Source: Saprospiraceae bacterium (lineage in GTDB: Bacteria; Bacteroidota; Bacteroidia; Chitinophagales; Saprospiraceae). Taken from it: a stretch of 64,000 bases of DNA. Both the position numbers and the translations under genes were made by a program. The notes under the pieces were generated by a model that saw only the letters and a program-made list of their open reading frames with translations, made no database searches and had not been told where the DNA came from. This document shows positions 1 to 9,198 of the stretch, in pieces (the first letter of the stretch is position 1; every line of letters starts with the position of its first letter). The DNA is taken from positions 156,453 to 220,452 of the forward strand of contig JADKBS010000013.1 in the NCBI GenBank assembly GCA_016714985.1, given 5' to 3'.

Positions 1-534
1 ATGTCGCCGCCGGACTGCATCGTACATACCTCCATACCTCACTTGGTGTTTGTTCAGGAACAAGCCGCTTTTGTCATAGCCGTAGGCTACCTGCGGCGTC
101 TCGTTTGTTTGCCTTGCGTGACTTCCCTCATGACGTCGCAGTTTGCCTTCGGCAATGACAAAGCCCGCCGTTCCCTTGAAATCTCAAACCGCTTCCTTAC
201 CTCCCCTACACATTCAAAAAAAGCTTCAGAAATCTTTCGGGAAAGTTTTGTGGTTTACGGCAGCTATGATTAATTTTCGGCATCCAAACAGCCATGATGA
301 CTGACTACTTGAAAAGATGGTTGACCCTGAAAGATGATGGCTTGTCGGTTGTTTTTTCTGGAGAGAAGTTGGGGGTGTTTGGAATGTGTCGCAAGTTACG
401 CTTCGGTGAGCTTGCGACAGCTAGTTGTAAGTTAGGTTGCACTATACTTGCGACAGCAGAGAAGTTGGGGTTTGGAGTTGGTCATGGGTTAATGGCCAAC
501 TGGTGACAATACTAACATCAACAAACAATTTATT
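1..534. other. No supported gene
   Basis: Both strands give only short frames without recognisable motifs. The frame open from the left edge to 273 and the frame 294-506 both look like chance reading; the second runs through a repeat-like stretch. The only structure seen is a hairpin with 9-bp arms (387-395 with 411-419) and a further copy of one arm at 447-455. Confidence 0.5.
395..420 (+). repeat. Left copy of a 26-bp inverted repeat flanking the AT-rich module
   Basis: This 26-base stretch matches the reverse complement of 2363-2388 at 22 of 26 positions, including an exact 10-base end (CTTGCGACAG). It also folds on itself through TGTCGCAAG/CTTGCGACA arms. The two copies bracket the AT-rich genes at 535-2341, so they may be remains of the ends of an inserted element; no transposase is present. 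Confidence 0.5.
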
Positions 535-1023
535 ATGGACATGAAACAATATCCATCAAGTCAAAATGACAAACTTTTTCAAGCATTACTTGCCTTAGGT
601 AAAAAAGCCATCGATAAGATAATCCAGCATAGAGATGAAAATAACCTTAAAGCTCTCCCGTATCAATATCTACCAGTTTCGGAAATTGATTTTCATGCTG
701 AGTCCTACTACTTCGACTGGGATAAAATTGAATACTTTGATTCTTATGATTGGCACTTTCAAGATTTTGCAAATTTTTTGGACGAGGAGTTATTGGTCTT
801 GCCAGAGTTTGAAGAAGCAGCACAAAAAGTAATTGAAGAGTTCAAAATTCCAGAAGTTGCAGTAAAAAAAATTGGATTGTTCAAATTTCTTCGTGAAATC
901 ATGAATAAATCACCTAATGGTCGTATTACTCATGACAACGTTGCTAAGTATGTCCAACTTTTTATAGACGGATATGAATCTTACCGAAGCCATATTCCTA
1001 TTGTTTGGAATGTCCATCTTTAG
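535..1023 (+). CDS. N-terminal part of an HEPN-domain protein, ended by an in-frame amber codon
   Basis: This 162-residue frame ends at TAG (1021-1023), but the same frame stays open from 1024 through to 2019 with no other stop. I therefore read 535-2019 as one gene of about 494 residues, interrupted once. The stretch just after the stop (1024-1149) translates to sensible protein, including RRPTREEL, so the reading frame was maintained until recently. The N-terminal part has no motif I recognise; in Apea-type HEPN proteins the N-terminal region is variable and thought to sense or bind a target. Composition is clearly more AT-rich than the genes from 2659 on, which suggests transfer. The break could be a nonsense mutation, a base-call error or, less likely, readthrough. 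Confidence 0.6.
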   Translation: MDMKQYPSSQNDKLFQALLALGKKAIDKIIQHRDENNLKALPYQYLPVSEIDFHAESYYFDWDKIEYFDSYDWHFQDFANFLDEELLVLPEFEEAAQKVIEEFKIPEVAVKKIGLFKFLREIMNKSPNGRITHDNVAKYVQLFIDGYESYRSHIPIVWNVHL

Positions 1024-1149
1024 CTTAGCAATATTTATATTGAATCAGACGAAATTGAAATTGAACAAGATGTTTTCCTTAGACGACCAACTAGGGAGGA
1101 ACTTGCAGTTGAGAAACCAAGGCTAAAATACCCAAGTGAGTCTGATGAA

Positions 1150-2019
1150 ATGCGATTTGGTAAAGGTTTGATAGGAGGTGCAATCCTTTCATTTTCTGTT
1201 ACTAGTGATGAAAAAAATAGTGGGTGGTATCCTAAAGTAATTTCTCAACAAATTGAACAATGGACGCATCTTTTTCGACTTTTCAAACCAACTGATTTAA
1301 CAATTGTGTATCAATCCGTAAGTCCAGTTTCAATATTTGAGACCCCTATATATGAAAGCAAAGAACGACCGCAAGACAAGGTATGGCAAGGTAAAGTTGA
1401 GCATAGTGAAACAAGTAGTTACAAATTATTCCTTAACGAAATAGAAGAAGAAACGCTTCGAGCTTTCATAAAGAATATCAAACCAGCATTAGAGAGGATA
1501 TCTCACACAAATTATTTAAGTGGTAGTTCATACGATTTGGCATTTCATCGCTATAATGATTCACTTCTAAAATCTGAAATTAACGTATACAGGATACTTT
1601 CTGCAATTACATCATTGGAAGCATTATTGAGCGATGGAAGCACGGAGATTAACTTTAAAATCAGGCTACGTGTTGCAAAACTACTTTCTCTGTTTGACCT
1701 TAATGCATTAGAAGTTTCAGAAAATATAGGCAAAGCTTACAATTTAAGGAGTAAACTAGTTCATGGTTCAGAGTTTAAAGATGGGGGCTTTTCAAAACAA
1801 CATACACATGAAATCCTCAATTATAACCGTCTTTGTTTGTTGATTTTTCTACAATTAGAAAATATCAAAAGTAAGAAGGATTTAATCAAACTCATTGATA
1901 ATTCTTTTATTGATGCCAAAAGTGGCGATGAACTAAAAAAATTAGTTGCAGAAAAAGTGAAAATACCAATCCTAAATCCATTTTCAATACAAAACAAAAC
2001 TATTCAATCACAAGACTAG
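1150..2019 (+). CDS. C-terminal part of the same gene: Apea-like HEPN domain
   Basis: The C-terminal third is rich in helix and carries RSKLVHG near residues 195-201 of this frame, the Rx4-6H motif of HEPN domains, after a helical stretch containing AITSLEALL. HEPN proteins are commonly RNases in antiphage or toxin systems; whether this one cuts RNA is inference from the intact R and H. ATG 1150 is an internal codon of the larger frame beginning at 535, so a separate start here is unlikely to be the original one. The gene is followed 37-67 bases later by the small zinc-ribbon gene on the same strand, likely in one transcript. AT-rich composition sets it apart from the surrounding chromosome. 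Confidence 0.65.
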   Translation: MRFGKGLIGGAILSFSVTSDEKNSGWYPKVISQQIEQWTHLFRLFKPTDLTIVYQSVSPVSIFETPIYESKERPQDKVWQGKVEHSETSSYKLFLNEIEEETLRAFIKNIKPALERISHTNYLSGSSYDLAFHRYNDSLLKSEINVYRILSAITSLEALLSDGSTEINFKIRLRVAKLLSLFDLNALEVSENIGKAYNLRSKLVHGSEFKDGGFSKQHTHEILNYNRLCLLIFLQLENIKSKKDLIKLIDNSFIDAKSGDELKKLVAEKVKIPILNPFSIQNKTIQSQD

Positions 2020-2086
2020 AGTAACTCAACTACCAAAAACTTGAAATTAACCAAACTTGAATCGACTTAACAAAAAACAATTAGAG

Positions 2087-2341
2087 ATGAAAGAAATAAT
2101 CATCAAAAACAAGCAAAATTACTTCAAGGAACATTATCCGTTTGCTGAAATACCAAAGTTAACTGATAAAAAACTCTGCATACACTGCGATAATATTATC
2201 ACAGTCGGCGACTTCAAAGTCTTCAAAGATGAAGAAGGGGAAGAGTATATTTGTTGTCCAAATGCACCAAATTGTGATGGCACAGTAATCGATTGGTTTA
2301 GATTAGACAACCCTGAGCTCCCTCAAGATACAAATCATTAA
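2087..2341 (+). CDS. Small predicted zinc-ribbon protein
   Basis: Eighty-four residues from ATG 2087; a TTG start at 2057 would add ten residues but is a poorer choice. Two cysteine pairs are visible, CIHC near residue 31 and CCPNAPNC near residue 58, which fit one bound zinc. The C-terminal half is acidic. It lies directly downstream of the HEPN gene in the AT-rich module and ends about 20 bases before the right inverted repeat. Function unknown; a nucleic-acid or protein-binding accessory of the HEPN gene is only a guess from position. Confidence 0.55.
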   Translation: MKEIIIKNKQNYFKEHYPFAEIPKLTDKKLCIHCDNIITVGDFKVFKDEEGEEYICCPNAPNCDGTVIDWFRLDNPELPQDTNH

Positions 2342-2362
2342 CAATCAACCCCTTACACCCCG

Positions 2363-2388
2363 CTGTCGCAAGTTTAGCGCAGCGTAAC
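2363..2388 (-). repeat. Right copy of the 26-bp inverted repeat
   Basis: Reverse-complement partner of 395-420 (22/26 identical). It lies just after the last gene of the AT-rich module. The rest of the spacer to 2658 is rich in CCCC/AACC runs and holds no gene that I can support. Confidence 0.5.
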
Positions 2389-2658
2389 TATGACACCCCC
2401 ACAACCCCTCAAACCAACCCCTTACACCAAAAAATGATGCTTACCCAGCCATGCAAAATGGCATAAAACAACAAAAAACGGCCAACCCTCGCATTGCGGA
2501 GCAACAGAAAACCCAAGCCTTCTTACCCAACTAACCCTCCTCCCCAAACAACTCCTCCATCCCCAGCACCTGTCCACCAGCCCGGTGCTGTGCTTTGCGC
2601 AAAACAGCCGCCTCCACCTAGCTCCCGACAACGTTGTTTTTCATCATACCCAGCTAAA

Positions 2659-5112
2659 TCAGCTCAGAAATACTCGTTTTAGCTGGATATGAGCCAACCT
2701 TGGACAAGATTTTAACTGCCAACCCCAACTACCCCTCCCCTTCCTCAAACACCGACTTCTTCTTTTCTGTTGGTGCAGGCGGTAGCTAAAAGTCAGGTTG
2801 ATTTGCCGCGTGCGCGATTGGCCATCGTTATAAGTATAAAACGTGGCGCCCTCGGTCACATGGCGGTGGCGGCGGGAATTGAAGACGTCGCTGACATTGA
2901 GGGTGATGGTTGCGTTGTTCTTCAACAAATCTTGGCTGAGGGCAAGGTCGAGGTAGGCCAGGGGTTTGCGGTAGCCCTGTGTGGTCTGCATCTTCGCTTC
3001 GTAATTGCCCCGCACTTGCAGGTCGGTGTTTTTCCAAAAAGTAAAGCGGGAAGTGATGCGGGCGAACCAACTGTAGGTATCCGCTTGGAAATCTGCGTTC
3101 AGGTTGCCACCATCGGTGATGGAGCGGAAGAAGTTGAAATTGCCGTCCAATTTGACCCATTTGGCGGGGTTATAGGCGGAGGTGAACTCAAGGCCAAAAG
3201 CATCCTCCGTGCTCAGGTTTTCGGGGCGGGTGGCAGCAATACCCTCGTCGTCCACCCGGCGGATCCGCTCGATTTTGCCCGTTGTGTAGCGGTAGTAGAT
3301 GGAGGAGGAGAGGTTGCCCTGTTCGAAGTATTTGATGTGACCCAACTCGTAGGCGTCCGTGAACTCAGGGTTCAGGTCGGGGTTGCCACTCCAGAAATTG
3401 CGCTCGTCGGAGTAGGTGATAAAAGGGCTGAGGTCGTTGTAGCGTGGGCGACGGATGCGGCGGCTATAGCTCACCTGCATGGCGTTTTCCTTCGGCAATT
3501 CGTAGGTGAGGTGGGCGCTGGGGAAGAAGTTGGCGTAGTTACGTTCGTTCAACTGCTTGCTCTCCACCAATTCGGTGCTGATGCCCGTCAACTCGGCACG
3601 GAGGCCGGCCTGATAGCCGAAATTGCCTATTCTATTGCCAAAAATGCCATAGGCGGCGTGGATGTTTTCGAGGTAAAGGAAGCGGTCGTCGAAGCCGGGC
3701 AGGGTTTCCCAGACGCCATTTACCTGTTCTTGAAGTAGGAAGTCGTTGTCCATGTCACGCATGGAAGAGCGCAGGCCGCCCTCCACTTTCCCTTCTTTTC
3801 CGATGGGCTGCACGTAGTCGGCCTGTACGAGGTACTGCCGTTCCGACTCATAGTTGTAGCTGTTCTGCAAGCGGTCAGGCTGGCCCGAAGGGTTGAAGTC
3901 CGTGTCGTAGAATTTCTCAGTGTAATCTTGGTCGCTGCTCTCCCAATAGTCGAGCACACGGACCTCGGCGATGAATTCCTGACCTTTTTTATCAAATGTC
4001 TTTTTGTAGGCCAGGGCGTATTCCGAATAAGGTTCCCGCTCAAATTCTGCCTGCCTGCGGGTGAAGATGTTGACGATATTGCTTTCCGTGCCTGCGAAAT
4101 CCCGGAAGGTCATGTCCACGGTGCGGTCGCCATCGGTGCGGCGGAGGGAATAGGAGGCTGTGAGGGTATTTTTCGGGTTCAGGTAAAAATCGAGGCCAGC
4201 TCGGGCATTTTGTGCAAAAACGACTTGGTCGCTTTCCCGTGTTTGGTTGTAGCCAAAGAGGGTGTCGCCAGGGAAGTTCTTTTGGAACAAACTGCCGTCG
4301 CCGGGCGAGGTGCGGCGGGTGATGCCGTAATTGATGAAGAAGTTGAGGCGGTCGTGGCGGTAGTTGACGTTGAGGGCAAGGCCAAGGTTGGACGGGTGGC
4401 CCGCTACCAAGTCCACCGAACCGTTGAAGCCGTTGCGCTGCTCTTTTTTGAGGATGATGTTGATGATGCCACCGACGCCCTCGGCTTCGTAGCGGGCGCT
4501 GGGGTTGGTGATGATCTCCACCCGTTCGATGAGGCTGCCCTGCAACTGCTGCAAGCCACCGCTGCCGTTCACGCTGACGAGGCCGCTGGGCTTGCCGTCT
4601 ATCAGGATGCGCACGTTGGCGCTGCCCCGCAGGCTGACGTTACCCTCCACGTCCACCTGCACGGAGGGGATGTTGGAGAGCAGTTCGGCGGCGTTTCCAC
4701 CAGCATTGGCGAGGTCTTTCCCGACGTTGAACACCCGCTTGTCGAGGCCCATCTGCATGGTGCTCTTTTCGGCCTCTACCACGACTTCGTTCAGCAAGGT
4801 TGACGACGGCTTCAATTTGATGCTGCCGAGGTCGAGCGGGGCTTTTTTTACTTCGATTTTTTCAATAAAAATTGCTTCATAAGCGAGGAACTCCACCTTG
4901 GCAAAGTAGCTGGCTGGCTTGGCGTCAATGGTAAAAAGGCCAGCATCATCGGTGATGGCACCATCCAAGAGCAGGCTGTCCGTGGCGGAGAATAGGCTGA
5001 CGGTGGCATAGGGCAATGGGCTGCCCGATTGGGCGTCCGTCACTCGGCCTTTTACTTGGGCTTGGAGGTTGAGGCTTGCGATTGCGAAGCAGCACAACAG
5101 GATATTTCTCAT
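2659..5112 (-). CDS. TonB-dependent outer-membrane receptor
   Basis: An 817-residue outer-membrane protein of the Bacteroidota TonB-receptor type. In order: a signal peptide (MRNILLCCFAIASLNLQAQ), a carboxypeptidase-regulatory-like beta domain (KGRVTDAQSGSPLPYATVSL), a plug domain (NVSLRGSANVRILIDGKPSG; ERVEIITNPSARYEAEGVGGIINI) and a long beta-barrel of the OMP_b-brl_3 type. Substrate unknown. The last forty residues turn basic and unlike a barrel end (after FSYRLHQQK). One extra base in the TTTT run at 2763-2766 (plus strand) would instead give a short acidic tail ending at 2729, which looks more natural, so the final segment may be misread. It stands alone, transcribed away from the RNase P RNA region, and has no SusD-like partner nearby. 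Confidence 0.88.
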   Translation of the reverse strand: MRNILLCCFAIASLNLQAQVKGRVTDAQSGSPLPYATVSLFSATDSLLLDGAITDDAGLFTIDAKPASYFAKVEFLAYEAIFIEKIEVKKAPLDLGSIKLKPSSTLLNEVVVEAEKSTMQMGLDKRVFNVGKDLANAGGNAAELLSNIPSVQVDVEGNVSLRGSANVRILIDGKPSGLVSVNGSGGLQQLQGSLIERVEIITNPSARYEAEGVGGIINIILKKEQRNGFNGSVDLVAGHPSNLGLALNVNYRHDRLNFFINYGITRRTSPGDGSLFQKNFPGDTLFGYNQTRESDQVVFAQNARAGLDFYLNPKNTLTASYSLRRTDGDRTVDMTFRDFAGTESNIVNIFTRRQAEFEREPYSEYALAYKKTFDKKGQEFIAEVRVLDYWESSDQDYTEKFYDTDFNPSGQPDRLQNSYNYESERQYLVQADYVQPIGKEGKVEGGLRSSMRDMDNDFLLQEQVNGVWETLPGFDDRFLYLENIHAAYGIFGNRIGNFGYQAGLRAELTGISTELVESKQLNERNYANFFPSAHLTYELPKENAMQVSYSRRIRRPRYNDLSPFITYSDERNFWSGNPDLNPEFTDAYELGHIKYFEQGNLSSSIYYRYTTGKIERIRRVDDEGIAATRPENLSTEDAFGLEFTSAYNPAKWVKLDGNFNFFRSITDGGNLNADFQADTYSWFARITSRFTFWKNTDLQVRGNYEAKMQTTQGYRKPLAYLDLALSQDLLKNNATITLNVSDVFNSRRHRHVTEGATFYTYNDGQSRTRQINLTFSYRLHQQKRRSRCLRKGRGSWGWQLKSCPRLAHIQLKRVFLS

Positions 5113-5310
5113 AATGGTAAGGCTTTAGGGATTTGCGGTCTTAATTGGCAGGTAGGGAAGTTTTTCGCAAAGATAACCGCTGAAAGCGTGATAAGGATTT
5201 GGGTTGTCGCCCTGTCAAGGGTTTGAGTAGATAAAAGGAAGTAGGCAGTATATAACCCAAAACCGAGCTATAGAAACCGTCGATGAATTATGGAATTACG
5301 AAGACAAAAA

Positions 5311-5866
5311 AGCACCAAAGGCCAATAAGCCGGATTCTGTACCCCCACGCAAGCAGAGGCTCCATCATTTATCTGGGACCGGCCTCACGGCACGGCCTCT
5401 ATCTGCCTACCCCCCGGCTCGGGCGAGCCGCCCTTCCACCCTTTCGGGCATCACCGGTGTACATGACATTTCAACCCGCAAGGTTTACCCGCCCCGACTG
5501 TTGCCAGCCGGCGCCGTGCGCTCTTACCGCACGTTTTCACCCTTACCACTCGATTGCGGATTACGGGATTTTGGATTTCGGAGCACTTGTTTTTCCCTAT
5601 GAAAGTGAAAAATAAAATCAGGACAAGTTCCAACTCCGCAAATCAACGTTTTGTCATCATACCCAAAGTCGAGGCAGAAAATCCCGCGCCCAATCCGAAA
5701 TCGAATGGCGGTTTTTTTCTGTGGCACTCTCTGTCCGCTGGCCTTCGCCAACGGCCCACCCGTTAGGTGGTGCGGTGCCCTACGTTGTCCGGACTTTCCT
5801 CCCGCCCTACCCCCGGCCCCGAAAGGAAGGAAGCGGTGCAGGCGATGGAGTAGCCCTTGGTGCGGG
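5311..5866 (-). ncRNA. rnpB: RNase P RNA with a large hairpin insertion
   Basis: Catalytic RNA that trims the 5' leaders of tRNA precursors. Conserved parts are all present on the minus strand: GAGGAAAGTCCGGAC (plus 5787-5801), AGAGTGCCACAGAAA (5716-5730), and the 3' end with AATCCGGCTTATTGGCC (5320-5338). The P1 helix is formed by GCACCAAGGGC at the 5' end (5853-5863) and GCCTTTGGTGC at the 3' end (5312-5322), which fixes the ends at about 5866 and 5311. A run of six T follows the 3' end and probably ends transcription. The RNA is about 555 nt, well above the 350-400 usual for the type A form, because about 160 nt (5546-5708) sit where a short P12-like hairpin is expected. Confidence 0.92.
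5546..5708 (-). repeat. Heptamer-built hairpin inserted in RNase P RNA
   Basis: The ends 5546-5562 and 5692-5708 pair over 17 bp with one G-U pair and one mismatch, so the whole insert would form one long arm. The 5546-5583 side is a period-7 array (GATTGCG, GATTACG, then GGATTTT and GGATTTC), the same words found in intergenic arrays at 25914, 40795 and 58724. The conserved core on both sides is intact, so the RNA is probably still functional. Confidence 0.7.
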
Positions 5867-5900
5867 GCAAAGCTACGGCTGTTTATCCAGAGGTTAGGTC
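5867..5900 (-). promoter_or_regulatory. Predicted rnpB promoter
   Basis: On the minus strand TAGCTTTG (plus 5868-5875) fits the Bacteroidota -7 element TAnnTTTG and lies 5-7 bases before the predicted RNA 5' end at about 5866. A TTG-containing -33 element is present (about plus 5900) but at a longer distance than usual. The rest of the spacer to 6027 shows nothing else. Confidence 0.5.
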
Positions 5901-6027
5901 AATAAAATTTGAGCGGGGATTTTGGGTCTTTTTCCCCTTTTTCGTGTGCCCCTTTCCCTTCAAAAAGCCGAAAAACTGACGAAAAATTTCTCGTTTTTAG
6001 CTCAAGCACCAAATCCCAAACAAGCTC

Positions 6028-6573
6028 TTAGGTTTTGCTGACCGCAACGAGGTATTGCTTCACAGCATCCAAGGCACGGGCAAGGGTGCGGTCTTGGACG
6101 TGGTCGTACCAGCCAATCACCAAGGAAGGCAACTGGAATTCAGGGCCGTTCCCGAACAGGGCATGCGTAAAAGTCTCGCCCTTTTTTGCTGGGACAACAA
6201 TGGAAGTGTATTGCCCATCTGGCGAGTTGACGACTTCGATGTTGGCAACATCTATGGCCTTGATGGGCAAGAAGTACTTACTGCCCCCAAATGTAACGTC
6301 TTTGTCAACCGACTTCCGTATTTCACTCACCTCGAGCAGGTCGCTCCCAGGTTCGGGCAAGGTGAAAGCGAAAACTTTCCTGAAATGCTTTCCTTCAAGC
6401 GAATCGGGCAAGGAGGAGGGCAACTGTTGGGTCAGAATAATGTTAGCACTCCATCGAAGGTCTTTTAGCTGCTGCGCTGAACCCGGCTCGGAAGGCTGGG
6501 GTGATTGTTGTCCACAAGCAATTAATGAGCAACAGCATAATAGAAGTATCTGAAACAAGATTGCGAACTTCAT
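6028..6573 (-). CDS. Predicted lipoprotein, function unknown
   Basis: From ATG 6573 the product has 181 residues and begins MKFAILFQILLLCCC followed by the lipobox LIAC, so it is predicted to be a membrane-anchored lipoprotein. The upstream TTG/other starts in the same frame (to 6633) would bury the signal peptide and are rejected. The mature part is a mixed alpha/beta chain with no motif I recognise. It is transcribed divergently from PBP1A, with about 220 bases between the start codons. Confidence 0.7.
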   Translation of the reverse strand: MKFAILFQILLLCCCSLIACGQQSPQPSEPGSAQQLKDLRWSANIILTQQLPSSLPDSLEGKHFRKVFAFTLPEPGSDLLEVSEIRKSVDKDVTFGGSKYFLPIKAIDVANIEVVNSPDGQYTSIVVPAKKGETFTHALFGNGPEFQLPSLVIGWYDHVQDRTLARALDAVKQYLVAVSKT

Positions 6574-6792
6574 GGGCGTATAGTTTGAAGGCAAAAATAG
6601 CCGAAACTGTGCCGTGTTTTGGATAAGGTTCAAAAACTAAGACGTACTTAACACAAAAGTTTCGGATTTTCACTAAAATTGCCCCGCTATTGATGTTTGA
6701 AAATGGACCAGCCACGGCAAGCGGTGGATTCAGAAGGGAAAGTGACCACAAATCAATTTGCCGTCTCATACATTCAACGAACACAGTTATAG

Positions 6793-9198
6793 ATGCAAAT
6801 TGACCATTCATTGGCAAGTATAAAAGGACTACTACGGAAAATGAATCCGCTGCCGGTCAAATGGCAGCAAAAGTACCATGCTTTGGCAAGCCAGCGCCCA
6901 TTGTTGGCTAAATTCATACTGGGCGGCATACTAACGGCCTGCCTATTTTTCATCCTATCTGCGATTTTCATCACCCTGCTTTTCAATGGACGCTTCGGGC
7001 CGATACCATCCACAGCCTCTTTAAAGAACATTGACCACAACCTCGCCTCGGAGGTCTATTCTGCAGATGGTGTGCTGCTTGGCCGCTACTATATCGAGAA
7101 CAGGTTGCCCGCCAGCAAGGAAGAAATCCCTGAATGCCTCAAGCAGGCATTGGTCGCCGCAGAGGACACCCGTTTCTACAAGCACAGCGGCATTGATTAC
7201 CGGGCACTGGGACGGGTATTTTTCAAGTCCATCCTCATGCAGGAGGACGAATCGGGCGGAGGTAGCACCATCACGCAGCAATTGGCGAAGAACCTCTTTC
7301 CGAGGCGAAAATTCTGGCTCCTGAGCCTTCCCATCAACAAGTCGAGGGAAATGGTCATTGCCACCCGGCTTGAAAAGGTTTATACAAAAGAGGAAATTAT
7401 CGCACTTTACCTAAACACCATCCCTTTCAGCGGGAATGTGTTTGGAATAAAAACCGCTGCCAGCCGGTTCTTCAACATCGAACCCTCAAAACTGAAAACG
7501 GAAGAGGCGGCCCTGTTGGTGGGCATGTTGAAGGCAACCACTGCTTACCACCCCATCAAGAACCCCGACCGCTCCATTGACCGCCGAAATACCGTGATGG
7601 CAAGGATGGAACGTAACGGCTTTTTGACCCAAAAAGAACTCGATTCGCTAAAGGCGCTGCCGCTCAAGCTCGACTACAAAGTGCGCACCCACAACGAAGG
7701 CATCGCCACGCACTTCCGGGAGCACTTGCGGCTGCAATTGGAAGAGGAACTGAAAAAACTGACCAAACCGGATGGAAGCGCCTACAATATCTATACCGAC
7801 GGCCTGAAGATTTATACCACCATTGATTCCAGGATGCAGGAAATGGCCGAAAAGGCAACCGAGGAAGTGATGCGGAAAATTCAGGCAAACTATTTCAAGC
7901 ATACTGGCAAGGACAAGGACGCCCGCCTTTACGGCAACGACAACCTGCTCAACCAACAGGTAAAACTTTCCGACCGGGTACGCATCATGCAGGGGCGAAA
8001 GGCCAGTAAAAAAGAAATAGCCGATGCCCTGAAAAAGCCCGTAAAAATGACCCTGCTCAACTGGAAAACCGGGCAGGATACTGACACGATGCTCTCTCCC
8101 GTTGACTCCGTCAAGTATTACCTGTCATTGCTGAACACGGGCTTTTTGGCCGTTGACTTCAAGACCGGTGGTGTGAAAGCATGGGTGGGCGGCCTCAACT
8201 TCAAATACAACAAGTTCGATCACATCAAGTCTCGCCGACAAGTAGGCTCCACCTTCAAACCAGTGCTCTACTCCGCTGCCCTTGAAGCTGGCATCAACCC
8301 CTGCAAAAACTGGCACAACAAACATATCACCTACGAGGAGTTCGACGGTTGGGCGCCCAAGAACGTGGACGACAAGTACGGCGGCTACTATAACATGGAA
8401 GGGGCATTGAAAAAGTCCGTCAATACCATCGCCGTGCAGGTAATCTTGGAGATAAAGACGGACTCCGTTATCAACATGGCCCGCCGCATGGGCATTGGTT
8501 CGCCCATACCCAAAGAGGCGGGTATCGCCCTCGGCGGTGTTGACCTCACGCTTTATGAAATGATCAGTGCCTTCTCCACCATTGCCAACCGGGGCAAGCG
8601 GCCTGTCATGCACTATGTCACCAAGGTTGAAACCCGTGATGGTAATCAGATAAAGGAAATCGTTGCCCCGAAGCCGAAGAGCTTTGTAACGGCCATGTCC
8701 GAGATGCACGCCGACATGATGCGCCACTTCCTCACCAAAGTAGTGGAAAGCGACCGGGGCACAGCCCACCGTTTCCAGGAACAGTTCAAGCACAAAGTGC
8801 CCGTGGCCGCCAAGACCGGCACCTCCAACGACAACCGGGACGGCTGGTTCCTTGGCTTTACGCCCGACCTCTGCGTCGGGGCATGGGTTGGGGGCGAACA
8901 CCAAGCCGTGCGCTTCCTCGAAACCCGGCTGGGCCAAGGCTCCAGTACAGCCATGCCCATCTGCTCCAATTTTTTGAACAGGGTTTATGGGTCGAAGGAT
9001 TTTGAGAAAATGCTGGAAAACAAGTTCACCGAAATGGACAGCATTACCTTGGACAAATTGGACTGCTATGGGTTACGGCGAAAAGACAGTGACTCGCTGG
9101 ATGTGGTTACAGACTCTATCGTGACTCAACCCGCCACCGCCACGCCCGTGGTGAACGATAATAAAGAAGACCAGTCTCAAGAAAATCAGAACAATTGA
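6793..9198 (+). CDS. Penicillin-binding protein 1A, bifunctional peptidoglycan synthase
   Basis: An 801-residue class A PBP that polymerises glycan strands and cross-links peptides at the outer face of the inner membrane. A cytoplasmic segment is followed by one membrane helix (about 40-64), a glycosyltransferase domain with AAEDTRFYKHSGID (catalytic Glu124) and GGGSTITQQLAKN, then the transpeptidase domain with all three motifs: STFK (Ser486, Lys489), SVN (542-544) and KTGT (674-677). The C-terminal tail is acidic and Asn/Gln-rich. Length and motifs are normal. It converges on RNase HII, with the two frames overlapping by 13 bases at their 3' ends. Confidence 0.95.
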   Translation: MQIDHSLASIKGLLRKMNPLPVKWQQKYHALASQRPLLAKFILGGILTACLFFILSAIFITLLFNGRFGPIPSTASLKNIDHNLASEVYSADGVLLGRYYIENRLPASKEEIPECLKQALVAAEDTRFYKHSGIDYRALGRVFFKSILMQEDESGGGSTITQQLAKNLFPRRKFWLLSLPINKSREMVIATRLEKVYTKEEIIALYLNTIPFSGNVFGIKTAASRFFNIEPSKLKTEEAALLVGMLKATTAYHPIKNPDRSIDRRNTVMARMERNGFLTQKELDSLKALPLKLDYKVRTHNEGIATHFREHLRLQLEEELKKLTKPDGSAYNIYTDGLKIYTTIDSRMQEMAEKATEEVMRKIQANYFKHTGKDKDARLYGNDNLLNQQVKLSDRVRIMQGRKASKKEIADALKKPVKMTLLNWKTGQDTDTMLSPVDSVKYYLSLLNTGFLAVDFKTGGVKAWVGGLNFKYNKFDHIKSRRQVGSTFKPVLYSAALEAGINPCKNWHNKHITYEEFDGWAPKNVDDKYGGYYNMEGALKKSVNTIAVQVILEIKTDSVINMARRMGIGSPIPKEAGIALGGVDLTLYEMISAFSTIANRGKRPVMHYVTKVETRDGNQIKEIVAPKPKSFVTAMSEMHADMMRHFLTKVVESDRGTAHRFQEQFKHKVPVAAKTGTSNDNRDGWFLGFTPDLCVGAWVGGEHQAVRFLETRLGQGSSTAMPICSNFLNRVYGSKDFEKMLENKFTEMDSITLDKLDCYGLRRKDSDSLDVVTDSIVTQPATATPVVNDNKEDQSQENQNN

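Noticed and set aside
2770..4803. Long plus-strand frames (2770-3738, 3928-4803)
   Set aside because: Antisense of the TonB receptor with Val/Gly/Glu-rich translation typical of shadow frames.
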